From NCBI RefSeq assembly GCF_003148885.1, contig NZ_QGHD01000006.1, forward strand, positions 62,001-126,000: a DNA stretch of 64,000 bases, written 5' to 3'. The notes beneath the pieces were generated by a model that made no database searches, was not told where the DNA came from, and worked only from the letters and a program-made list of their open reading frames with translations. This stretch comes from Hallerella porci (GTDB lineage Bacteria; Fibrobacterota; Fibrobacteria; Fibrobacterales; Fibrobacteraceae). The position numbers and the translations under genes are program-made. Of this stretch, positions 41,600-50,232 are shown one piece after another. Each line of letters starts with the position of its first letter. Position 1 is the first letter of the stretch.

Positions 41600-43435
41600 A
41601 TGAAAAATGTTGATACGATTGCCGTTTTGGATTTCGGCGGACAGTATGCGCACTTGATTGCGAACCGCGTTCGTCGTCTGGGAGTTTTTACCGAAATTCA
41701 TTCTCCGAATGCTCCGGTTTCGGAACTTGAAGGGGTGAAGGGAATTATTTATAGCGGTGGACCTTCGAGCGTTTATGCGCCAGATGCGCCCGCTTACAAT
41801 CCCGCGATTTTGGATATTCCCGTTCCGAAGCTCGGCATTTGCTACGGACATCAACTGATTGCGCAACAACTCGGCGGGCACGTAGAACCGGGAAAAGTGA
41901 AAGAATACGGCATCGCAGATTTAGAAGTCGAAGATGAAAATTGCCCCATCTTAAAAGGCCTCCCGAAGGCTTCGCCGATGTGGATGAGTCACGGTGACCA
42001 AGTGACGGAACTGCCCGCGGGTTACCGCATTGTCGCAAGCACGAAAGATTGCAAAGTCGCTGCGGTTGCCTTTGACAGCGAACTTCCGAATCGGAAAATT
42101 TTCGGCATTCAATTCCATCCCGAAGTGACTCACAGCCGTTTCGGCATGAAAATTCTCGACAACTTTATCGATGTCTGCGGCGCTTCGCGTTCGTGGAATA
42201 TGAAAAGTTATTTGCCGTTAATCACGCAAAAAATCAAAGACCAAGTGAAAGAACGCAAAGTGTTCTTGCTCGTGAGCGGTGGCGTCGATTCAACGGTGGC
42301 ATTCGTTCTTTTGAACCGCGTTCTCGGATCCGAAAAAGTCCTCGGCCTTCATGTAGATAACGGGATGATGCGCCTCGGCGAATCGCAAAAAATCATGGAA
42401 TTTTTGAAAGCCGAAGGCATGAATAATTTGAAAGTCCGCGATGCGAGCGATCACTTTTTGGCAAAGCTCCAAGGGGTCACTGCTCCCGAAACGAAGCGCG
42501 GCATTATCGGCAAAGAATTCCTTGTCGTCAAAGACGAAGAAATGGCGAAGCTCCATTTGGATCCGAATGAATGGATGATGGCGCAAGGAACGATTTATCC
42601 GGATACGATTGAAAGCGGTGGCACCAAAAATGCAGATAAAATTAAAACGCATCACAACCGCGTGAAAGAAGTTTTGGATTTGATGGAAAAAGGCTTGGTC
42701 TTAGAACCGCTCGCGGATTTGTATAAAGATGAAGTGCGTGCTCTCGGTGAAGAACTCGGCATTCCGCACAATCTCGTGTGGCGGCATCCGTTCCCAGGTC
42801 CGGGTCTTGGCGTGCGTCTGCTCTGCAGCGACGGCGTCCTCGGCAAAGATATGGTCGCATTGGATGAGGTGAAAGATTCGAATGGAAATTCTCTCGTCGA
42901 TTATTTGCGCGAAAATAAAATTTCGGGATATATTCTTCCGATTAAAAGCGTGGGCGTGCAAGGCGACGGCAGAACATATGCGCAGCCGTTCCTCATTACA
43001 ACGCCGAATTTGAGCTGGAAAGAATGCGAAAAATTTGCGACGGAACTTGCGAATCGTTTTAAGGCGATTAACCGCGTGATTTATCAAATCGGAACTGTGG
43101 AGGCTTCGGAACCGAAACTCGTTGCGCAATATGCGACCCGCGAAAATTTCGACACTCTCCGCAAATTTGATGATATCTGCACGCAATTCTTGCAAGAGAA
43201 TGATTTATACGAAAAAATTTGGCAGATGCCCGTGGTCTCGGTACCGCTCCGCGTGAAAAATTTACCGTGCATTGTGATGCGCCCAGTCAATTCGACGGAA
43301 GCGATGACCGCAAACTTTGCGGAAATCGATCCGCAAGCCCTCGCCAAATTGTGGCAGCGCTTCTTAAACGCAGGCGCAGGCTCACTCTGGTACGATGTGA
43401 CGCACAAGCCGCCCGGAACCATTGAGTGGGAATGA
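41600..43435 (+). CDS. guaA: GMP synthase (glutamine-hydrolysing), long form
   Basis: Converts XMP to GMP using glutamine; 611 aa. The N-terminal class I amidotransferase has Cys81 (GICYGHQ), His173 and Glu175 (FHPEVT). The ATP-pyrophosphatase domain has SGGVDS (226-231), and the C-terminal domain ends PPGTIEWE. Most bacterial GuaA proteins are about 515-525 aa. The extra ~90 residues lie after RHPFPGPGLGVRLL in the dimerisation region, as in the longer eukaryote-like forms. The promoter box sits directly before the ATG. A terminator follows within 5 nt of the stop. Confidence 0.95.
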   Translation: MKNVDTIAVLDFGGQYAHLIANRVRRLGVFTEIHSPNAPVSELEGVKGIIYSGGPSSVYAPDAPAYNPAILDIPVPKLGICYGHQLIAQQLGGHVEPGKVKEYGIADLEVEDENCPILKGLPKASPMWMSHGDQVTELPAGYRIVASTKDCKVAAVAFDSELPNRKIFGIQFHPEVTHSRFGMKILDNFIDVCGASRSWNMKSYLPLITQKIKDQVKERKVFLLVSGGVDSTVAFVLLNRVLGSEKVLGLHVDNGMMRLGESQKIMEFLKAEGMNNLKVRDASDHFLAKLQGVTAPETKRGIIGKEFLVVKDEEMAKLHLDPNEWMMAQGTIYPDTIESGGTKNADKIKTHHNRVKEVLDLMEKGLVLEPLADLYKDEVRALGEELGIPHNLVWRHPFPGPGLGVRLLCSDGVLGKDMVALDEVKDSNGNSLVDYLRENKISGYILPIKSVGVQGDGRTYAQPFLITTPNLSWKECEKFATELANRFKAINRVIYQIGTVEASEPKLVAQYATRENFDTLRKFDDICTQFLQENDLYEKIWQMPVVSVPLRVKNLPCIVMRPVNSTEAMTANFAEIDPQALAKLWQRFLNAGAGSLWYDVTHKPPGTIEWE

Positions 43436-43440
43436 TAAAA

Positions 43441-43467
43441 AAGAACCGCGATGCGGTTCTTTTTTAA
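43441..43467 (+). terminator. intrinsic terminator after guaA
   Basis: Stem 43441-43449 pairs with 43453-43461, loop GAT/ATG region, then TTTTTT. Confidence 0.9.
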
Positions 43468-43667
43468 TGAGAAATAAGGAGGGAGAGTTTTGAGAACTTA
43501 GAGCTTAGAACTTTGATCTTAGAAAACTCTAAGTTCTAAGATCTTGCATAGCGCACGAAGCGCCTAACTCTCTAATTATGCATTGTTAATTATCCATTAT
43601 AAATTGAATCCAAGCGGTATTTCTCTTCTGCGAAAGTAAAAGGGAATCGCTTTTCTAATTATAAAAG

Positions 43668-44040
43668 CTTCTCCGACACTCCGATGAAGGTCGTGACGCC
43701 CGTCTCTAGGCTCTCCGACGCTCCGATGAAGGTAGCGACGCCCGTCTCTAGGCTCTCCGACGCTCCGATGAAGGTAGCGTCGGCCGTTTCTAGGCTCTCC
43801 GGGACTCCGATGAAGGTAGCGACGCCCGTCTCTAGGCTCTCCGACACTCCGATGAAGGTAGCGACGGCCGTTTCTAGGTTGTCCGAGCGTCCGATGAAGC
43901 TAGTGACGACCGTTTCTAGCTTCTCCGAGCGTCCGATGAAGGTAGCGACGGCCGTCTCCAGGCTATCCGACACTCCGATGAAGCTAGCGACGACTGTTTC
44001 TAGGTTGTCTGAGCGTCCGATAAAGGTGGAAACGGAAATA
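43668..44040. repeat. 42-bp-period tandem array 2 (about 9 units)
   Basis: Unit starts fall at 43684, 43726, 43768, 43810, 43852, 43894, 43936 and 43978, with a partial unit from 44020, each exactly 42 bp apart. Every full unit begins ATGAAG and carries a GTTTCTAGG/GTCTCTAGG block and a CTCCGA(C/G)-type block. Substitutions occur in all codon positions. Long frames are open on both strands but lack ribosome-binding sites. Confidence 0.92.
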
Positions 44041-44074
44041 GTTAGGAATTAGGAGAGCGGTGCGCACTCATTTC

Positions 44075-46375
44075 TCATTCTTTATACGCACAGCAACGGT
44101 AGGAAATCGAGGGGTCGGTGTAGAATGCAGCGGCGCCTTTGTACTTTTTATTTTCGCCGGTAAAGAAAACGGCTTCGGTGCGAATCGCTTCGTATTTCAA
44201 ATTGCCCGCCAATTCTTCGAGCCATTTCTTGCCGCCTTTTTTGTATTCGGTTAATGGCGCATAATCTTCGCCGAGCGAATCCCCATCGGCAGAAGATACT
44301 TTGAAAATTTGAATCGAATCTTTGAAATCTTTTTTCGTGAGTTTCTTGTAGAGGGTGCGGGCGGTGTCGAGGGTGTAACTCGTATCAACCTTTGTGCCTT
44401 CGCGGTAAAGGTAAACGGTGTCTTGCGTGTAGCCGGCGCGGGAGCGGTTCGGGAGCGAATACGTCGTGCATTTAGAAAGCGATTCGCGGGAACTTCCTGT
44501 GTAATAGACGTAGCTTGAACCGCGGAGAACGTAGAGCATCGTATCGGAGGGACCGATTGTCCATTCTTGAAAGCCGCCCGAAAGATCGCGGATACCGTCG
44601 GGGCTTACGCAGAGTTTGTTCCGCTTTTTCATATCCAGCGCAAGAGTGGAATCGTCCGAGCCGACACCGCAATTTTTATACAAGAATTCGGTGGCAGAAA
44701 AATCCCCGTCTTCGATGACGCCGTAAGACGAACGCCCTTGAGCCATGCACGCAGCTTTCCAATCGGCGGATTTGCAAAGGGAAATGGTGAAGCCGCTTGC
44801 GCTCATCGCTTCGCAGCCGGCGACCGCTTCGCTATAGAGAACGCCGTGGGCAAAGGTGCTATCGGAATCGCGGTGTTCAAATTGTTCGATGCAGAAACGC
44901 GTCGTATCGCTTGTGCGGACGGGGACAAATCCTTCGGGGCAATTTAAGTCGGCTTCGGGACCTTCGGAAACGTAAATGGTATCGGTAAGCGCTTTCGAAT
45001 AATAGCCCGAAGAATCCATCGAACGGATGCGGAGAATGACGGTATCTTTCGGCACAATCCAACGAATGGTATCGGTGACGTATTCGCCCGTTGCGGATAC
45101 TGCCATCGAGTCGCCACTAACTTTATACGACTTCGTGTATTTTTCTTCGGACATGCCGCCGGCACCTGCCGCCACTTCCCACGATTTTCCGTTCCAAATG
45201 CAGACTTCGTATTTTTTTACTTGGCGGTAGCAGAGCCCTTCGAAGCAATCATTCGGGTAATGCAAAATCGAGTCGGCGGTAATTCGGCTGGTATCGGAAA
45301 GAGGGTCAGCGCTTCGCGCCCAAAAGAGGATGATTCGGTTCGAATCGAGAGTGGCTTTGCCTAGAGAATCGGTTTCGTAACGGAGAGTTTTCGGCATGAG
45401 CGGAGCGATGCGATCGGTCGTCATAAACAGTTGATTCGTTTCGACGGAACCTGTTCCCGATGCGTTTCCCGCAGAATCCCATGCGATAATTCCAATCGTA
45501 TAATTGCTTTCGGGGCTTAATCCTTCGATAATCATGCGGAATCGGTTTGCACTATCCGCTGAAAAGTCAAATCCTTTGCCGTCTAAAACAGCGAGACGCA
45601 AATAATTTTTCGAAGCGTCGCCTTGCGAGGTGGTGTCAATCCAAAGAGAATCATTTGTAAAACGGAAACGGTGATGTCTTTTCCACAATTCATTGCCGAG
45701 AGAATCCGATTTTCCTTGATGCGTAATTTTTACTTTGACGCGGCGCAAATCTTGATTTTCATTTTCGGCCCAAAGGAGCACATTGTAGCCGGCGATGGGT
45801 CCCGAAAGACTTTCGGGCGCGTAATAATCCCGCTGATCGGTGGGCCGCGCCCAATCGATTGCGACGCCTGTTGTCCAAACGGAATCGGTAATCGTTACGA
45901 GAGAAGGCGGCAAGTCATCACCAAAATGCACAAAGATATGTTGCACATCTCCCGAGCGGACATTGTCTGCGTATTCGCACCAAATGGCAATCGCTAAACT
46001 GTCTTGGTGCAAATAATCTTTCACATATTTGGTAAGGTCAAGAGTGTCGTAAAGTTTTTCGGGATTTTGAAAGGCGACTTGAATGGAATGTTCTTTGGCT
46101 CCGCTCGGAACACTCGTCGTGGAATCGTCCACGTAAAGAGTATCTACCCAAATATGAAAACGCTGAAGATTTTCCGTTTCGATGGGAATTCTCCAGCGCA
46201 GTTGATAGCAGTAAGTCGATGAATCGCTTTTACTAGAACAGCCGCGCAAAATGGAAAGATCTTGAACGGCGCGTTCAAAACTGTAATCGTCGTGAGCATT
46301 TGTATCGGAACAAGCGTCAAATACGAGAACGCAAACGAGACAAAGAAAAGCGAGAATCGGAGTGAAAATTTTCAT
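44075..46375 (-). CDS. large lipoprotein with C-terminal formylglycine-generating-enzyme-like domain
   Basis: A 766-aa predicted lipoprotein with a lipobox ending FDAC (about residue 22). About 500 residues of beta-rich sequence with fibronectin-like strands follow (ITDSVWTTGVAIDWARP, LSPESNYTIGIIAWDSAGN). A C-terminal region from CPEGFVPVRTSDTTRFCIEQFEHRD to SYRCCAYKE resembles the SUMF/FGE-sulfatase fold found in many Fibrobacter surface proteins; catalytic cysteine function is not assured. The ATG at 46375 has no ribosome-binding site, but TATCTTG lies 6 nt upstream. It follows pdxT by 20 nt, though no functional link is evident. Confidence 0.8.
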   Translation of the reverse strand: MKIFTPILAFLCLVCVLVFDACSDTNAHDDYSFERAVQDLSILRGCSSKSDSSTYCYQLRWRIPIETENLQRFHIWVDTLYVDDSTTSVPSGAKEHSIQVAFQNPEKLYDTLDLTKYVKDYLHQDSLAIAIWCEYADNVRSGDVQHIFVHFGDDLPPSLVTITDSVWTTGVAIDWARPTDQRDYYAPESLSGPIAGYNVLLWAENENQDLRRVKVKITHQGKSDSLGNELWKRHHRFRFTNDSLWIDTTSQGDASKNYLRLAVLDGKGFDFSADSANRFRMIIEGLSPESNYTIGIIAWDSAGNASGTGSVETNQLFMTTDRIAPLMPKTLRYETDSLGKATLDSNRIILFWARSADPLSDTSRITADSILHYPNDCFEGLCYRQVKKYEVCIWNGKSWEVAAGAGGMSEEKYTKSYKVSGDSMAVSATGEYVTDTIRWIVPKDTVILRIRSMDSSGYYSKALTDTIYVSEGPEADLNCPEGFVPVRTSDTTRFCIEQFEHRDSDSTFAHGVLYSEAVAGCEAMSASGFTISLCKSADWKAACMAQGRSSYGVIEDGDFSATEFLYKNCGVGSDDSTLALDMKKRNKLCVSPDGIRDLSGGFQEWTIGPSDTMLYVLRGSSYVYYTGSSRESLSKCTTYSLPNRSRAGYTQDTVYLYREGTKVDTSYTLDTARTLYKKLTKKDFKDSIQIFKVSSADGDSLGEDYAPLTEYKKGGKKWLEELAGNLKYEAIRTEAVFFTGENKKYKGAAAFYTDPSISYRCCAYKE

Positions 46376-46395
46376 CGGGAACAAGATACAAAAAT

Positions 46396-46986
46396 CTAGT
46401 GCTTCCCGACGATCTGATTTAGAAAGTATTGGTGCATGCTCAAGTCAGAAGAAAGTTCGGGATGAAATGAAATCGCGAGTTGCTTCTGGTATTGAACGGC
46501 GACGATTTGACCTTTTACTTTTGCCAAAATTTTCACGCCATCGCGGACGCTTTCGACTTGCGGTGCGCGGATAAATGTCATCGGAATTTTTCCGATTCCT
46601 TCGACATTTTCTTCGGTATAAAAACTGCCGAGCTGACGCCCGTAAGCGTTGCGTTCTACTGTGACGGGGAGAGTTCCGAAATAGGTGTTTTTATCGTTGC
46701 TCAATTTTTCGGCGAGAAGAATGAGGCCTGCGCAAGTTCCAAAAGTCGGAAGTCCGTTTTGAATGCGTTCTTGCAGCGGAGAAAAAAGTCCTAAATCGCG
46801 GAGAAGTTTTCCTTGAACGGTGCTTTCGCCGCCTGGGAGAATGAGTCCGTCAAATTCGCGGTCTAAATCCTTCAACTGACGAATTTCAAAAGTGTTGACT
46901 CCGAGTTTTGCAAGCATTTGCCGGTGTTCGGCAAATGCTCCTTGAACCGCCAATACGCCGATAAGTGGTGTATTGTTTGGGGGCAT
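46396..46986 (-). CDS. pdxT: pyridoxal 5'-phosphate synthase glutaminase subunit
   Basis: Releases ammonia from glutamine for the PdxS subunit; 196 aa. The catalytic triad is visible as Cys85 (FGTCAGL), His175 and Glu177 (SFHPELS), with LPGGESTV at about 50-57. Its ATG overlaps the pdxS stop by one base (TAATG), which fits the tight stoichiometric complex of the two proteins. A TAA stop is followed after 20 nt by the FGE-like lipoprotein gene. Confidence 0.96.
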   Translation of the reverse strand: MPPNNTPLIGVLAVQGAFAEHRQMLAKLGVNTFEIRQLKDLDREFDGLILPGGESTVQGKLLRDLGLFSPLQERIQNGLPTFGTCAGLILLAEKLSNDKNTYFGTLPVTVERNAYGRQLGSFYTEENVEGIGKIPMTFIRAPQVESVRDGVKILAKVKGQIVAVQYQKQLAISFHPELSSDLSMHQYFLNQIVGKH

Positions 46987-47864
46987 TATTTGCCTCGTTC
47001 TGCCATGAGCAACGAAATTTCTTGTTCGTTAATGCCGACCATCGCTTCGCCCAAATCTTCGGAAAGTTTTGCGATGAGTTTTGCGTCGGTGTAATTGGTA
47101 ACCGCTTGCACGATTGCCGCAGCACGCTTTGCCGGATTTCCGGATTTGAAAATTCCCGAGCCCACAAAGACGCCTTCGGCGCCGAGTTGCATCATGAGTG
47201 CTGCATCTGCCGGAGTTGCGACACCGCCCGCTGCGAAATTGACAACCGGAAGACGCTTGTTATCGTGCACCGATTTGACGAGCGCATACGAAACTTGCAA
47301 TTCTTTTGCGCGGTTGAAAAGTTCATCTTCGCGCATCGACGAAATGCGTGCGATTTCTTGATTCATTAAACGCATGTGGCGCACGGCTTGCACAATGTCA
47401 CCAGTTCCCGGTTCGCCTTTGGTGCGAATCATCGATGCACCTTCTTCAATGCGGCGGAGAGCTTCGCCGAGATCGCGCGCACCGCAGACAAACGGCACTT
47501 TAAAATCGTGCTTGTTGATGTGGAAAACATCGTCAGCAGGGGAGAGTACTTCGCTTTCATCGATATAGTCAATTTCAATCGCTTCCAAAAGTTGTGCTTC
47601 GACAAAGTGACCGATGCGGCATTTTGCCATCACCGGAATCGAGACGGCGTCTTGAATGCCTTTGATCATTTTCGGATCGCTCATGCGCGAAACACCGCCG
47701 GCTGCGCGAATGTCTGCAGGAATGCGTTCCAAAGCCATCACAGCAGCAGCGCCAGCGGCTTCAGCGATTTTTGCTTGTTCCGGAGTGGTGACGTCCATGA
47801 TGACGCCGCCCTTGAGCATTTGAGCCAAGTTCTTGTTCAATTCGTAACGGTTTTCTTCTGCCAT
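46986..47864 (-). CDS. pdxS: pyridoxal 5'-phosphate synthase lyase subunit
   Basis: Builds pyridoxal 5'-phosphate from ribose 5-phosphate, glyceraldehyde 3-phosphate and ammonia; 292 aa, normal length. Asp24 (GGVIMDV) and the Schiff-base Lys81 (MAKCRIGH) fall at the family positions, and the [17 protein letters not shown] phosphate-binding region is present. The ATG at 47864 is chosen for AAGGAGA 7 nt upstream; the frame continues to 47906 without support. It is divergent from a MocR-type regulator gene that most likely controls it. Confidence 0.96.
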   Translation of the reverse strand: MAEENRYELNKNLAQMLKGGVIMDVTTPEQAKIAEAAGAAAVMALERIPADIRAAGGVSRMSDPKMIKGIQDAVSIPVMAKCRIGHFVEAQLLEAIEIDYIDESEVLSPADDVFHINKHDFKVPFVCGARDLGEALRRIEEGASMIRTKGEPGTGDIVQAVRHMRLMNQEIARISSMREDELFNRAKELQVSYALVKSVHDNKRLPVVNFAAGGVATPADAALMMQLGAEGVFVGSGIFKSGNPAKRAAAIVQAVTNYTDAKLIAKLSEDLGEAMVGINEQEISLLMAERGK

Positions 47865-47925
47865 GATGATTCTCCTTTGTTTGCGCGGATATTCCGCAAT
47901 TTTCACGCATAAATTAGTTGATTTA

Positions 47926-47996
47926 TTGACCTTTTCAAATGTTCAATTTTCAATTATTTTAGTATATTCAGTTTAAGGTCAGATTAAAGTCAGATT
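47926..47996. promoter_or_regulatory. candidate PdxR operator between pdxS and its regulator
   Basis: Two adjacent direct repeats, AAGGTCAGATT (47975-47985) and AAAGTCAGATT (47986-47996), plus an opposed GACCTT (47928-47933) 41 bp upstream. A TATATTCA box (47964-47971) lies between them. MocR/PdxR regulators are known to bind direct plus inverted half-sites in such divergent gaps. Confidence 0.6.
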
Positions 47997-48008
47997 TTTT
48001 GAGGTTTT

Positions 48009-49421
48009 ATGCTCAGTTACGATATGACGCAAGCGGGTGACGATACGCTTTATCATTTTTTGTATCGTTTGATTCGAAACGATATTTTATCGGGGAAGCT
48101 TCCCGCCGAAGAAAAATTGCCGTCGAAGCGGTCCTTTGCTCAATCGCTTGGCGTTAGCGTCATCACCGTCGAAAATGCTTATGCGCAATTACTCGCCGAA
48201 GGTTTCATCTACACTCTTCCGCGAAAAGGATTTTTTGTTTCTTCCATTCGGACGAAAAATGCGGCGCTGCCAAAATTTTCTCCCATTCCTGAATCCCGCG
48301 AATCGAAAATGGGCGAAGTCAAAACGCCGCGCTATATCGCTGACTTTGTCGATAATCAAGCCGAAGCATCGAGCTTTCCGTTTTCTACATGGGCGACTTT
48401 AACGCGAAAAACTTTGTGCGAAAAGCAAAATGATTTGCTCAAACGTTCGCCGAATTCTGGCGTTCTTGCGTTACGCAAAGCGATTGCAAAAATGCTTTTG
48501 GAATTTCGGAGTCTGCGCGTTTCGCCCGAGCAAATCGTCGTCGGTGCCGGAACAGATTGCCTTTACGCTTGGCTTGTGCAGCTTCTCGGCTTCGATAAAA
48601 AATACGGTGTCGAAGATCCGGGTTACAGTAAAATTTCAAAAATTTATCGGAAGCTCGGAGTCGTTTGCAATTTTATTCCGCTCGATGAATCGGGAATTCG
48701 CTTGGATCAATTAGAAGAAACTTGTACCGATGTAATTCACATTTCGCCTTCGCATCATTTCCCCACGGGAAAAGTGATGCCGGTGAGTCGTCGTTATGAG
48801 CTTTTAAGTTGGGCTGCAAAATCGAGCAATCATTACATTGTCGAAGATGAATATGACAGTGAATTTCGTATGGTCGGGCGTCCGATTCCTTCGCTTCAAA
48901 GTATTGATGTGCAAGAAAAAACGATTTACATCAATTCATTTACGAAGACTCTCGCTTCGACTGTGCGCGTCGGTTATATGGTTTTGCCGAAAACTTTAGC
49001 GGAAAAATTTCGCGATGAATTTTCGTTTTACACATGCACCGTTTCGAATTTGGAACAGTATGTGCTTGCGGAATATATCGGCAGCGGTCGCTACGAAAAA
49101 CACATTAACCGCATGCGGAATTTTTACCGCAGCCGCCGCGATTTTTTGCTTGAAATCATTCGCAAAAGTCGTTTAAAAAATGCGATTGAAATTTCCGAAG
49201 AAGATGCGGGCTTGCATTTCATTTTAAAAGTAAACACGCCTTTAAGCGATGAAGAATTCTGCGAGCGCGCCGCTCAAAAGGGGGTGCATTTACGGGCGCT
49301 TTCGGATTATTACACCGTTGCGAAACCTTCGGTGCACGAATTTGTCATCAATTATTCTTCTCTCCCCGAAAGCAAAATGAAAAAAGCGGTCGCTGCACTT
49401 TGCGCTGTATTGGACGCGTAA
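48009..49421 (+). CDS. pdxR: MocR-type transcriptional regulator of PLP synthesis (PdxR-like)
   Basis: A 470-aa GntR/aminotransferase fusion. The N-terminal winged helix (about 12-80) contains KLPSKRSFAQSLGVSVITVENAY. The aminotransferase-like domain (about 115-470) keeps the PLP-binding signature VEDEYDSEF (278-286) and Lys313 in SFTKTLAS, which forms the aldimine in active relatives. Divergent placement 144 nt from pdxST indicates a PdxR that senses pyridoxal 5'-phosphate. The name rests on domain structure and context. A weak TGAGG stands before the ATG. Confidence 0.85.
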   Translation: MLSYDMTQAGDDTLYHFLYRLIRNDILSGKLPAEEKLPSKRSFAQSLGVSVITVENAYAQLLAEGFIYTLPRKGFFVSSIRTKNAALPKFSPIPESRESKMGEVKTPRYIADFVDNQAEASSFPFSTWATLTRKTLCEKQNDLLKRSPNSGVLALRKAIAKMLLEFRSLRVSPEQIVVGAGTDCLYAWLVQLLGFDKKYGVEDPGYSKISKIYRKLGVVCNFIPLDESGIRLDQLEETCTDVIHISPSHHFPTGKVMPVSRRYELLSWAAKSSNHYIVEDEYDSEFRMVGRPIPSLQSIDVQEKTIYINSFTKTLASTVRVGYMVLPKTLAEKFRDEFSFYTCTVSNLEQYVLAEYIGSGRYEKHINRMRNFYRSRRDFLLEIIRKSRLKNAIEISEEDAGLHFILKVNTPLSDEEFCERAAQKGVHLRALSDYYTVAKPSVHEFVINYSSLPESKMKKAVAALCAVLDA

Positions 49422-49485
49422 ATAATTCGAAGTGAAGACGAAGCTACTGCTTCGTGATGCGATAATAAAAACGAAAAAAATTTGC

Positions 49486-49520
49486 ATAAAAAAAACGAAC
49501 TTCCGAAGAAGTCCGTTTTT
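49486..49520 (-). terminator. terminator of rpsD
   Basis: Stem 49493-49503 with 49508-49518 (one mismatch, CGAA loop). On the minus strand it is followed by a T run. Confidence 0.8.
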
Positions 49521-49540
49521 CTGAACTCGAAAATTCGAAA

Positions 49541-50146
49541 TTAACGAGAGTAGTATTCGACCACGAGCTGTTCTTGGAGCTGAACCGGAATCTGAGTGCG
49601 AAGCGGTGTTGCGACCAACTTGCCTTCCATCTTATCCTTATCCACAGACAGATATTCCGGAGCTGCCGGAGCGTTTTCCAGAGCTTCCTTAATCTGAACG
49701 TGATTCTTCGAACGTTCGCGGACAGCGATCACGTCGCCAGCCTTGATGAGGCGGCTCGGAGAGAAGCTGCGAACACCGTTCACGGAGAAATGACCGTGAG
49801 CGACATACTGACGTGCTGCAAAAATGGTGCGAGCAAAACCCATGCGGAAGACGAGAGCGTCTAAGCGGGTTTCGAGAAGAACCATCAAGTTATCACCAGC
49901 AGAACCGTCGCGACGGTTGGCTTCGGCATAAGTCTTCGCCATCTGAGCTTCGGAAATGTTGTAGGTGAAACGAAGGCGCTGCTTTTCGACGAGCTGTTGC
50001 TTGTAAACGGAAGCAGACTTCTTGCGATCCTGGCCATGTTGACCCGGACCGAATTTACGACGGTCCAGAACCTTTTGGGTCTTAGGGGTGGTTGCGAGCC
50101 CGAGAGAGCGGGCGACCTTAGCTTTTGGTCCACGATAAGTAGACAT
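49541..50146 (-). CDS. rpsD: 30S ribosomal protein uS4
   Basis: Small-subunit assembly protein, 201 aa. It starts MSTYRGPKAKVARSLG and contains KFGPGQHG, KQKLRFTY-type KQRLRFTYNIS, and the S4 RNA-binding domain from LETRLDALVFRMGFA through ARQYVAHGHFSVNG. It lacks the N-terminal zinc cysteines. It stands outside a ribosomal operon, alone between a lipoprotein gene and pdxR. The 86-nt upstream gap has a TATCTTTA box (minus strand, about 50220-50227) and a CG-rich hairpin. Any S4-type feedback structure is unproven. Confidence 0.96.
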   Translation of the reverse strand: MSTYRGPKAKVARSLGLATTPKTQKVLDRRKFGPGQHGQDRKKSASVYKQQLVEKQRLRFTYNISEAQMAKTYAEANRRDGSAGDNLMVLLETRLDALVFRMGFARTIFAARQYVAHGHFSVNGVRSFSPSRLIKAGDVIAVRERSKNHVQIKEALENAPAAPEYLSVDKDKMEGKLVATPLRTQIPVQLQEQLVVEYYSR

Positions 50147-50232
50147 TTGTACCTCGAAAGGAAGCTCTTTAGTTAAAACCGAATCACTGGCAGAGCTTGG
50201 CGCGGCGAAACGGCGGGGTAAAGATAGTAAAA

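Larger units (their letters stand above)
43436..44074. other. gene-free gap with repeats between convergent genes
   Basis: After the guaA terminator the gap has overlapping inverted repeats built from AACTTAGAG/CTCTAAGTT and GATCTTAGA/TCTAAGATC (43496-43545), an AT-rich stretch, and a 42-bp tandem array. No gene is supported. Confidence 0.8.

Noticed and set aside
43659-44052. Open frames of 104 and 122 codons across the second array
   Set aside because: Same periodicity artefact. Differences between units fall in all codon positions and both strands are equally open.
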